Shown here in pieces: positions 1 to 6,119 of a DNA stretch of 17,321 bases. The stretch is from DASVWH01 sp036389715 (GTDB lineage: Bacteria; Acidobacteriota; Blastocatellia; Pyrinomonadales; Pyrinomonadaceae): positions 1 to 17,321 of the forward strand of contig DASVWH010000240.1 in the NCBI GenBank assembly GCA_036389715.1, written 5' to 3'. Below the pieces are notes generated by a model that was not told the origin of the DNA, searched no databases, and worked only from the letters and a program-made list of their open reading frames with translations. A program made the position numbers and the translations under genes. Each line of letters starts with the position of its first letter. Positions within the stretch are counted from its first letter, which is position 1.

Positions 1-1
1 C

Positions 2-730
2 AACCTCGGCCCGCTCAAGGCGCGCGTCCGCGAGGCCGGCGCGCTCGTCGGCCTCGCCACGGACGGCGACGCCGACCGCGTCGGCGCCGTCAACGACCGC
101 GGCGAGACGATGACGATGCACGAGGTCGTCCCGCTGATGCTGCTGCACCTGGCCAGGCGGCGAGGGATGACGGGCGGCGTCGTCAGAACCTTTTCGCAGT
201 CGGTGCTCACCAGGCGCATCGCGGAGGCTCACGGGCTCGCGCTCTACGACACGCCGATAGGCTTCAAGCACATCGCCGAACTGATGCTCAAAACGGACAT
301 CCTGATCGGCGCTGAAGAGTCCGGGGGCATCGGCCTTAAGGGGCACATCCCGGAGCGCGACGGGATACTCAATTGCCTGCTCCTGCTCGAAGCCGTGGTC
401 GCGGCCGGAAAGCCCATCTCCGAGATGGTCCGCGAGCTGCATGACGAGTTCGGTGAGTTCTACTTCGGGCGGCGCGATCTTCACCTGGAAGTCAGCCGCG
501 GGCTGGACCTGGTTGCCGCCCTGGCTTCGTCTGCGCCCGCAACGGTCGCGGGCCTGCCTGTGCAGCGTGTCGAGACGCTCGACGGGACCAAGCTGCTCTT
601 TATGGACGAGTCCTGGCTGCTCTTCAGGCAGTCCGGGACGGAGCCCGTCCTGCGCATCTATGCGGAAGCGACTTCAAAGGCCCTGACCGCTGCGCTCCTG
701 GATGAAGGCGAACGATTCGCGCGCCGGTGA
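2..730 (+). CDS. Phosphoglucomutase/phosphomannomutase family protein, 5' end outside window
   Basis: An alpha-D-phosphohexomutase that would interconvert hexose 1- and 6-phosphates in cytosolic sugar-nucleotide and polysaccharide precursor synthesis. The frame is open from base 2, so the N-terminal domain with the phosphoserine lies before the window; 242 residues are visible. Numbering from the first visible residue, the metal-binding loop TDGDADR is at about 20-26, the sugar-specificity loop EESGG at about 105-109 and the phosphate-binding loop RQSGTEP at about 209-215. These are the signatures of domains 2, 3 and 4 in the right order and spacing. The ATG at 110 is internal, because the metal loop lies upstream of it in the same frame. 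The sequence does not decide between glucose, mannose or glucosamine substrates, so no symbol is given. The stop is 87 bp before mutM. Confidence 0.93.
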   Translation, partial: NLGPLKARVREAGALVGLATDGDADRVGAVNDRGETMTMHEVVPLMLLHLARRRGMTGGVVRTFSQSVLTRRIAEAHGLALYDTPIGFKHIAELMLKTDILIGAEESGGIGLKGHIPERDGILNCLLLLEAVVAAGKPISEMVRELHDEFGEFYFGRRDLHLEVSRGLDLVAALASSAPATVAGLPVQRVETLDGTKLLFMDESWLLFRQSGTEPVLRIYAEATSKALTAALLDEGERFARR

Positions 731-746
731 GCCAGGGAATGTCAGA

Positions 747-801
747 CGCCCGATACCCGTGCCGGATGCCGGTCGCCCCTCTTCCCGGCTGGCATCGGGC
801 G
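747..801. repeat. GC-rich inverted repeat between the phosphohexomutase gene and mutM
   Basis: CGCCCGAT at 747-754 is the exact reverse complement of ATCGGGCG at 794-801. Inside it, GCCGG at 761-765 can pair with CCGGC at 785-789. The resulting hairpin fills most of the 87-bp gap. No T-run follows, so a classical intrinsic terminator is not supported. It could be a factor-dependent terminator, an mRNA-stabilising structure or chance in GC-rich DNA. Confidence 0.4.
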
Positions 802-817
802 CCGAGCCTCAAACTTT

Positions 818-1651
818 ATGCCTGAACTGCCGGAAGTTGAGCTGGTGGCGCGCTCGCTGGGACGAATAGTCGCGGGCCGCCGCATCGTCGCGGCCGAGTT
901 GCTGCGCCCGCGACTCGTTGCGGACAGCACGCCGCCGGAGTTCGCGCGGCTGCTCGGCGGCGCGCGTATCGAAGCGGTCGGGCGGCGCGGCAAGCATATC
1001 CTCCTGATGCTGGATAACGGCCTGGCGCTCATCGTTCACCTGCGGATGACGGGCAGATTTCTTTATCTCCCTTTGGAAGCGCCGCTTCCGAAGCACACTC
1101 ACGCGCTCTTTTATCTGGACAACGAGCGGCGGCTGGCCTTCACCGACCAGCGCCATTTCGGGATGATGAAGATTGCCGCGGCCGCGGAGCTTGACCGGAC
1201 CAGGGAGCTAAGCGCGCTGGCCCCGGAGCCCTTCTCGGAAGAGTTCACGCCCGCGTATCTACACGGCGCGCTCTCCCGTTCGCGGCGCACCCTGAAGGAG
1301 ACGCTGCTCGATCAGAAGAAGGTGGTCGGGCTCGGCAACATCTACGCGGCCGAAGCGTTGTTCGTCGCGCGGGTCAATCCCTTCATCCCGGCCGCCGAAC
1401 TCTCGAAGCGGCGCGTGCCGCGCCTTCACCGCGCGATTCTGGACATCCTCGCGGAGTCGCTCTCTCACGGCTCGACGCTCAACGTTGACCCGGAAAACAT
1501 AGACGGCAGTTATTACGGCGGGAGCTACGAAGGACACTGGCGCGTCTACGACCGCGAGGGCGAGCCATGCCCCGTCTGCCGCGCCCCCATCCGCCGCGTC
1601 CCGCACGCCGGGCGCTCGACCTTCTTCTGCCCGCGCTGCCAGCGGCGCTGA
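818..1651 (+). CDS. mutM: Formamidopyrimidine-DNA glycosylase (MutM/Fpg)
   Basis: A bifunctional base-excision repair enzyme that removes 8-oxoguanine and formamidopyrimidines and cuts the abasic site by beta,delta-elimination. The 277-residue length is normal for the family. The start is fixed by MPELPEVE: after Met removal, Pro is the catalytic nucleophile and the next Glu is essential. Lys60 (in RRGKHIL) corresponds to the conserved beta-hairpin lysine. The helix-two-turn-helix region contains LLDQKKVVGLGNIYAAEALF at about 163-182. The C-terminal zinc finger is complete, with Cys251 and Cys254 then Cys271 and Cys274. No strong Shine-Dalgarno sequence precedes the ATG. Nei-type paralogues differ around the N-terminus and the LLDQ-GLGNIYA region, so MutM is favoured. 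The gene could be co-transcribed with the upstream mutase, though an inverted repeat lies between them. Confidence 0.96.
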   Translation: MPELPEVELVARSLGRIVAGRRIVAAELLRPRLVADSTPPEFARLLGGARIEAVGRRGKHILLMLDNGLALIVHLRMTGRFLYLPLEAPLPKHTHALFYLDNERRLAFTDQRHFGMMKIAAAAELDRTRELSALAPEPFSEEFTPAYLHGALSRSRRTLKETLLDQKKVVGLGNIYAAEALFVARVNPFIPAAELSKRRVPRLHRAILDILAESLSHGSTLNVDPENIDGSYYGGSYEGHWRVYDREGEPCPVCRAPIRRVPHAGRSTFFCPRCQRR

Positions 1652-1721
1652 TTCGTCACGCTGTCTGGATATTGTTATTTAGCTGAAATGTTTGTTGGGA
1701 TTTCTCCTGTCGTACATCCAT

Positions 1722-1749
1722 GCTGATAAGCCTTCCTGGCTTTATCAGC
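1722..1749. terminator. Possible terminator hairpin downstream of mutM
   Basis: GCTGATAAGCC at 1722-1732 pairs with GGCTTTATCAGC at 1738-1749 across a 5-nt loop, giving about 11 base pairs with one bulged T in the right arm. It lies 70 bp after the mutM stop and 43 bp before the next start. There is no clear T-run after it, so its role as a terminator is tentative; it could also be a 5' leader structure of the next gene. Confidence 0.35.
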
Positions 1750-1792
1750 CTCACGTCACCGCTCATCCGCTTCACCGAATGGGGTATCTCTC

Positions 1793-2421
1793 ATGTCACT
1801 AAAGTTCCAAACGTCCTCGCTACTCGCTCTATTGTTTGTCTGGACCGCAGTGCCTGTGTGCGGCCTTGCGAGGCAGGGGCAGCAGGAAAGAGTTATTGAA
1901 AGAACTTTCTCGCGCAACGAGCCTGTCAAGATAGTTGAAGTTAAGGCCAGGGGGATTCATTTCAGGCTGGGCCGTAAGTTTTTGGCGGATGATAACTGGT
2001 GGCGGAGCTTATCATTCAGTATCAGCAATACTTCCGGTAAGACCATTGCGTTGGTGACAATTGAACTCGATTTTCCCAGGCCCCCAGGGAAGAGACAGCG
2101 GGATTGCCTCCTCCTTTGGTTGCTCCGATTACCTATGGGCGAGACCCGGCCTACCCGGAATCATCTACCCTGACGGAAAGGCCGAAGCTGCTCCTGCCCG
2201 GCGACGTGATTAACATCTCATTGCCCGATGTGCAATATGACAATATTAACGTCATCCTCAAAAACCTTAAGTATAATGGCAGTATTAAACGGATGAGAAT
2301 CCGCGTCGGGCAGGTTATCTTCAATGACGGCACGTCATGGGATACGGGGACGATGTTTCGCCGTGACCCAAACGACCCCGGTCTCTGGCATAGAATTGAG
2401 GATTTAGAGGCGGCGCTATAG
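1793..2421 (+). pseudogene. Small secreted protein of unknown function, interrupted by a frameshift
   Basis: Two overlapping frames together look like one protein. The first (1793-2173) starts with a signal-peptide-like N-terminus (hydrophobic run LLALLFVW, likely cut near CGLA/RQG) and reads well to IELDFPRPP. After that it turns into an Arg- and Leu-rich tail. The second frame (1 mod 3, readable from 2065) continues sensibly through PITYGRDP, then an ISLPDVQYDN segment, a VIFNDGTSWDTG segment and RRDPNDP, to a stop at 2419-2421. The ATG at 2104 is probably not a real start. The switch falls at CCCCC, 2081-2085; one extra C would join the frames into a protein of about 209 residues. The fold is probably an exported beta-rich domain, but I recognise no named family or function. 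Either the gene is recently inactivated, the base is a sequencing error, or slippage on the C tract occurs. Confidence 0.7.
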
Positions 2422-2489
2422 TCGGCCGGTGGGCCTGCGACGTTTTTCTTGTCCACTAAAGCCGTGTGCCGTTCTCAGCATTCGGGCTC

Positions 2490-2518
2490 TTGACACGGGC
2501 AGGCAAGCGGCGTATAAG
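2490..2518 (+). promoter_or_regulatory. Sigma70-type promoter for the leader RNA and methionine-cycle gene
   Basis: A perfect -35 box TTGACA at 2490-2495 is followed by exactly 17 bases and TATAAG at 2513-2518, five of six bases of the -10 consensus. It stands out in GC-rich DNA and is the best promoter match in the window. Transcription would be expected to start near 2524-2526, at the left edge of the leader helices. Confidence 0.75.
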
Positions 2519-2523
2519 CAGCC

Positions 2524-2632
2524 TTGAAAAACGTGGTGAGTTTAAGGCGACTTGCGGCCACGTAAAATAATCAGCTAAACAGCTCGGTTGAGTTCCTCAA
2601 AAGGGACGGCCCCGCAACTTCAAGTTTTTCAG
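2524..2632 (+). ncRNA. Candidate riboswitch-like structured leader upstream of the methionine-cycle gene
   Basis: Helices found by reading the sequence: (a) a closing stem, TGAAAAA at 2525-2531 pairing with TTTTTCA at 2625-2631, extendable by a G-T pair at 2524/2632; (b) CGTGGT at 2532-2537 pairing with GCCACG at 2557-2562, containing AAG-GCGA-CTT at 2544-2553, a GNRA-type tetraloop hairpin; (c) AGCT-AAAC-AGCT at 2573-2584; (d) GTTCC at 2592-2596 pairing with GGGAC at 2603-2607, inside GTTG 2587-2590/CAAC 2615-2618. The closing stem ends directly before a terminator hairpin and begins where the promoter predicts the RNA start. This resembles a ligand-sensing leader. In Bacillus subtilis the related gene yitJ is controlled by an S-box (SAM-I) riboswitch, but the SAM-I core is not seen here. 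A small independent RNA ending at the terminator is the alternative. The folding is manual. Confidence 0.5.
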
Positions 2633-2668
2633 AAGTCCCGCGTTGTTTAGCGCGGGACTTTTAATTTT
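2633..2668 (+). terminator. Intrinsic terminator or attenuator in the leader
   Basis: AAGTCCCGCG at 2633-2642 is perfectly complementary to CGCGGGACTT at 2651-2660, with an 8-nt loop, followed by TTAATTTT. This is a strong Rho-independent terminator. It lies 86 bp before the start of the next gene and downstream of that gene's apparent promoter, so it is best read as an attenuator. GTCCC of its left arm (2635-2639) could instead pair with GGGAC at 2603-2607, giving a possible antiterminator. A second short hairpin follows at 2672-2692. Confidence 0.8.
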
Positions 2669-2745
2669 GGAGTCGGGCGTCGCCGCCCTGACAGCCGGGC
2701 GCTGCACGGGCACAAGGCAATGCTTGATTACTGAAACTCAATCTT

Positions 2746-4632
2746 ATGGAAAATTTTAGAGACCTGCTCGAAAGCGACAGCATCAGCGTCTTCGACGGAG
2801 CGATGGGGACGATGCTCTACACCAAGGGCATCTACATCAACCGCTCTTACGACGAGCTGAACCTCACCAACCCGGACCTCGTGCGCGAAGTCCACGAAGA
2901 GTATATCCGCGCCGGGGCAGACATTATCGAGACCAACACTTTCGGCGCGACGGCCCATAAACTACAGGCTTACGGGCTCGAAGGCAGCCTCCGCCTAATC
3001 AACATCGCCGCTGCCCGCATCGCCCGCGAAGCCGCCTGTGAACGCTGCCACGTGGCGGGCGCGGTCGGACCATTGGGCCTGCGCATAGAGCCTTATGGCC
3101 CGACCTCCTTTGACGAAGCCAAGGACATGTTCAAGGAACAGGTGGCCGGGCTTTTGGAAGGCGGCGTTGACCTCTTCGTGCTGGAAACCTTCTCGGACAT
3201 TTCGGAGTTGCGGCAGGCCATCAGGGCGGTGCGCGAGCTTTGCGAGCTGCCGATTATCGCCCAGGTGACCATCCTGCCCGACGGCAATACGACCTTCGGC
3301 ACGACGCCCGAAGTCTTTACCACGCGGCTCGACGAATGGGGCGCGGACGTGATCGGCTTAAACTGCGGCGTCGGCCCGGCCATCGTGCTCTCGGCCATCG
3401 AGAAGATGCGTAGCGTGACGAACAAGAAGCTCTCGGCGCAGCCCAACGCCGGACTTCCGCGCGACGTGCAGGGCCGCCAGCTCTACATGTGCTCGCCTGA
3501 GTACATGGCGAAGTTTGCGAAGCGCCTGATTCAGGCGGGCGCGAAATTCATCGGCGGCTGCTGCGGGACGACGCCTGCGCACATCAAGCTCATCTCGGAC
3601 GCGGTGCGCGCCGCCAGCCCGCGCAAGCAGCGCGTCGTCTTACGCGAAGTGGCCGCGCGAGTTGACGAATTGACGCCCGCCGACATCAAGGTCGTCCCCT
3701 CGGAGGAACGCTCCAGGTGGTCGCGCAAGATTACCAACGGCGAGTTCGTCACTTCCGTCGAAGTCCTGCCGCCGAAGGGCTGCGACGCCGCCAAGACGCT
3801 CGAATCCATTCGTCTCTTAAAGGAAGCGGGCGTTGACGGCGTCAACATCCCGGACGGCCCGCGCGCGCAGACGCGGATGAGCGCGCAGGCCACGGCCATC
3901 CTCGTCGAGCGAGATATAGGCATCGAGGCCGTCCTGCACTACTGCTGCCGCGACCGCAACCTGCTCGGCATGATGTCGGACCTGCTCGGCGCGGCCGCGC
4001 TCGGTATTCGCAACCTGCTGCTGATTACCGGCGACCCGCCGAAGATGGGGCCCTACCCGGACGCCACGGCCGTCTTCGACATTGATTCCATCGGGCTGAC
4101 CAACATGGTCAACAAGCTCAATCACGGCCTCGACCTCGGCAACAATCCGATCGGCCAGCCGACGGCCTTCTGCATCGGCGTCGGCGTCAATCCCGGCGCG
4201 ATCAACCTCGACGAAGAGATCAGGCGCTTTGAGTACAAGGTGGAGGCCGGGGCGCAGTACGCCATCACACAGCCCGTCTTCGACACGGACCAACTGCGCG
4301 AATTTCTGCGCCGCATAGAGCAGTTCCGCATTCCCATCATCGCGGGCATCTGGCCGCTCGTCTCTTTTCGCAACGCGGAGTTTCTGCACAACGAAGTGCC
4401 GGGCGTGCGCGTCACGCCTTCCCTGATGGACCGGATGCGGATAGCTTCGGAAAAGAGCAAGGAGGCGGCGCGCGATGAAGGCTTGAAGATCGCGCGCGAG
4501 TCACTGCTCGAAGTCCGGGACCTGATTCAGGGCGTGCAGGTCTCGGCCCCCTTCGGCAACGTCCGCTACGCGCTCGAAGTCTTCGACGGGCTGGAAGAGT
4601 TCAGCACTCGCAAACAGAACGCGCTCGCTTAA
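2746..4632 (+). CDS. yitJ: Bifunctional homocysteine S-methyltransferase / 5,10-methylenetetrahydrofolate reductase
   Basis: A two-domain cytosolic enzyme of 628 residues, similar in length and order to B. subtilis YitJ. Residues about 1-290 form a zinc-dependent homocysteine S-methyltransferase barrel, with FDGAMGTML at 16-24, IETNTFGA at 61-68 and zinc ligands Cys207 (in LNCGVG) and Cys272/Cys273 (in GGCCGTTP). Residues about 327-620 form the FAD-dependent methylenetetrahydrofolate reductase, with LLLITGDPPKMGPYPDA at 424-440, GAQYAITQPVFD at 502-513 and PIIAGIWPL at 530-538. Together the halves would make 5-methyl-tetrahydrofolate and pass methyl groups to homocysteine to form methionine. 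No cobalamin-binding module is present. The ATG at 2746 lacks a clear Shine-Dalgarno sequence; the ATG at 2719 hits a stop at once. An attenuator-like leader lies upstream, consistent with control by a methionine-cycle metabolite. Confidence 0.93.
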   Translation: MENFRDLLESDSISVFDGAMGTMLYTKGIYINRSYDELNLTNPDLVREVHEEYIRAGADIIETNTFGATAHKLQAYGLEGSLRLINIAAARIAREAACERCHVAGAVGPLGLRIEPYGPTSFDEAKDMFKEQVAGLLEGGVDLFVLETFSDISELRQAIRAVRELCELPIIAQVTILPDGNTTFGTTPEVFTTRLDEWGADVIGLNCGVGPAIVLSAIEKMRSVTNKKLSAQPNAGLPRDVQGRQLYMCSPEYMAKFAKRLIQAGAKFIGGCCGTTPAHIKLISDAVRAASPRKQRVVLREVAARVDELTPADIKVVPSEERSRWSRKITNGEFVTSVEVLPPKGCDAAKTLESIRLLKEAGVDGVNIPDGPRAQTRMSAQATAILVERDIGIEAVLHYCCRDRNLLGMMSDLLGAAALGIRNLLLITGDPPKMGPYPDATAVFDIDSIGLTNMVNKLNHGLDLGNNPIGQPTAFCIGVGVNPGAINLDEEIRRFEYKVEAGAQYAITQPVFDTDQLREFLRRIEQFRIPIIAGIWPLVSFRNAEFLHNEVPGVRVTPSLMDRMRIASEKSKEAARDEGLKIARESLLEVRDLIQGVQVSAPFGNVRYALEVFDGLEEFSTRKQNALA

Positions 4633-4659
4633 GAACCGGAGCGCGCCGACTTCAAAAGC

Positions 4660-4738
4660 AGGCCGGGAGGCTGAAGGCGGAAGAGGGCTGCTGTCGGCCG
4701 TCGCTCGCAGACTCCGCGGCTGACCGTCTCCCGGGCCT
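4660..4738. terminator. Possible bidirectional terminator between convergent genes
   Basis: AGGCCGGGAG at 4660-4669 is complementary to CTCCCGGGCCT at 4728-4738 apart from one extra G. The arms enclose about 58 GC-rich bases with further partial self-complementarity. It lies between the stops of two convergent genes and touches the TAA of the - strand gene. The loop is long and there is no strong T-run on the + strand, so the call rests mostly on position. Confidence 0.3.
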
Positions 4739-5634
4739 TATTTAAGCACGTGCCGGAGCGCGGCTTCGAGGTCGGGGTATTTGAATTGGTAGCCGGTCTC
4801 TTTCAGGCGCGCGGGCTCGACGCGGTTGCTGGCCAGCAGGATCGCGTCGGCCATTTCACCGAAGGCAATGCGCGCGGCAAAGGCCGGGACGGGAAAGAGC
4901 GTCGGTCTTGAGAGCACGCGGCCCAGCATTTTCGTGAACTCGGCGTTGGTGACCGGACCGGGCGCGACCACGTTGACGGGCCCGCGCAGGTGTTCGTTGA
5001 CAAGCGCGAATTCGAGCACGCCGACCACATCGTCCAACGCAATCCAGCTCATGTACTGTTTGCCGCTGCCCAGTTTCCCGCCGACGCCCATCCGAAAAGG
5101 CGGCAGCATCTTGGCGAGCGCGCCGCCCGCGCGGCTGAGAATCACGCCGAAGCGTAGATTGACGACGCGCACTCCGGACTGCGCCGCCGGTTGAGTTGAC
5201 AGCTCCCACTCGCGGCAGACTTCGGCCAGAAAGTCCGAGCCCGAAGCGCTCTGCTCCGTCAGCACCTCGTCGCCCCGGCTGCCGTAGAAACCGATGGCCG
5301 AAGCCGAGAGGAGGGTCGCGGGCTTGCGGTCCAATCGCGCCAGCGTCTCGCTCAAGAGGCGCGTTCCCTTTGCGCGGCTCTCACGAATCCGGGCCTTCTT
5401 CGCAGCCGTCCAGCGTCCCTCCGCGATGCTCTCCCCGGCCAGGTGAACGACCGCGTCGAGGCCCTCCAGCTGCGCCGCGTTCAGGGTTCCCTCGACAGGG
5501 TTCCAGTAAATCCGCTCCGCGCTCTGATCGGCGGCGGAACGCACCAGGCGTATGACCTGGTAGCCCTTTTCCTGAAGCGCGGGAATCAGCGCAGAGCCGA
5601 CCAGCCCCGTTGAGCCTGTGACGAGAATCCTCAT
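4738..5634 (-). CDS. TIGR01777-family epimerase-like protein (SDR39U1/YfcH type)
   Basis: An extended short-chain dehydrogenase/reductase of 298 residues, predicted to bind NAD(P) in the cytosol; its natural substrate is not established. The Rossmann nucleotide loop TGSTGLVG is at residues 6-13. Family-specific motifs follow in order: VVHLAGESIAEGRW at 62-75, SASAIGFYGSRGDE at 110-123, and an RFGVILS-GGALAKMLPPF stretch at about 161-180 leading into YMSWIALDD at 194-202. The C-terminal DUF1731-like segment ends in TGYQFKYPDLEAALRHVL. The ATG at 5634 places the nucleotide loop at the normal distance; a TTG two codons upstream (5640) is also possible. The gene is convergent with the methionine-cycle gene and divergent from the giant gene, so it is probably a single-gene unit. 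Confidence 0.93.
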   Translation of the reverse strand: MRILVTGSTGLVGSALIPALQEKGYQVIRLVRSAADQSAERIYWNPVEGTLNAAQLEGLDAVVHLAGESIAEGRWTAAKKARIRESRAKGTRLLSETLARLDRKPATLLSASAIGFYGSRGDEVLTEQSASGSDFLAEVCREWELSTQPAAQSGVRVVNLRFGVILSRAGGALAKMLPPFRMGVGGKLGSGKQYMSWIALDDVVGVLEFALVNEHLRGPVNVVAPGPVTNAEFTKMLGRVLSRPTLFPVPAFAARIAFGEMADAILLASNRVEPARLKETGYQFKYPDLEAALRHVLK

Positions 5635-5657
5635 GTTCAATCTCTACTTTCAAGTGA

Positions 5658-5685
5658 AATCTATCGCGGAGCGGGCCTGCGGCAA
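5658..5685 (-). promoter_or_regulatory. Candidate promoter for the epimerase-like gene
   Basis: On the - strand, TTGCCG (5685-5680) is followed after 16 bases by TAGATT (5663-5658). Each box matches four of six consensus bases. The predicted RNA start is near 5651, giving a short untranslated leader before the ATG at 5634. Position is right, but the match is modest. Confidence 0.35.
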
Positions 5686-5795
5686 ACTCTTTCGGCGGCG
5701 CGTCTCCGGGGGTTTCAACATCCGAAACGGAGGCTGGCAGGCGAGCTCAAGGCCAGCCGCCGTCCGGCCCTCGAAGGCTGGCGTGGTCCACTGCC

Positions 5796-5823
5796 TTGTC
5801 TTTATCCTGAAAACAGGTAGAAT
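5796..5823 (+). promoter_or_regulatory. Candidate promoter for the giant gene
   Basis: TTGTCT at 5796-5801 is followed after 16 bases by TAGAAT at 5818-5823. The -10 is a good match, the -35 a partial one. The resulting leader would be about 200 nt, which is long; a promoter closer to 6033 was not evident. Confidence 0.35.
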
Positions 5824-6032
5824 GCCTTCGCTGACATTATAGCCTTGCGTCGGGATTTAATGCTCGCGCCCGGCTTGACATCATGCAACCATTCTTCCGT
5901 TCGCAACACTTCCGAGAAGTCGGCTTTTGATTCCGTCAACGTGTCTCTCCTGTCTCAGGCTAAGACATCAAAGACATCGCGGCAGCATCAACTTCGGTTA
6001 ATTTTGTTTGTGAGAGCGAGTTAAACTCCTCT

Positions 6033-6119
6033 GTGCCTCGACTGAGAGTCTTAACCATCCTCCTCTGCCTGGCGCTCATGTTCTGTGCGCTCGGGCTCTG
6101 GCGCGTGCGCTCGCAGTCT
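6033..6119 (+). other. Signal peptide region of the giant protein
   Basis: Residues 1-29: short basic start (PRLR), then the hydrophobic run VLTILLCLALMFCALGLW, then RVRSQS. This fits Sec export. Cys18 is not in a good lipobox, so a lipoprotein is not favoured. Confidence 0.7.

Larger units (their letters stand above)
5641..6032. other. Divergent intergenic region
   Basis: This 392-bp region separates the - strand epimerase-like gene from the + strand giant gene. It holds a candidate promoter for each, a small hairpin (GGCTGGC 5732-5738 with GCCAGCC 5752-5758) and a TTGACA at 5875-5880 with no acceptable -10 box at normal spacing. I see no convincing gene or RNA gene. An AT-richer stretch lies at about 5941-6025, before the GTG start of the giant gene. 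Confidence 0.6.

Noticed and set aside
2104..2421. Separate gene starting at ATG 2104
   Set aside because: The frame reads sensibly upstream of 2104, and joining it to the preceding frame by one base gives a continuous exported protein, so a frameshift is the simpler explanation.
2563..2632. SAM-I (S-box) riboswitch core
   Set aside because: GGGAC-GGCCC and GCAAC fragments are present, but the conserved kink-turn region, the AUGAAA-type element and the four-way junction order are not, so the class cannot be claimed.
3817..4389. - strand open frame of 190 codons
   Set aside because: Antisense to the methylenetetrahydrofolate reductase half of the bifunctional enzyme, which has clear motifs.
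5618..5842. Small + strand open frame of 74 codons
   Set aside because: It overlaps the start of the epimerase-like gene and its candidate promoter, has no ribosome binding site and resembles no protein I know.
5875..5880. TTGACA as a promoter -35 box for the giant gene
   Set aside because: No acceptable -10 hexamer follows at 15-19 bp spacing.
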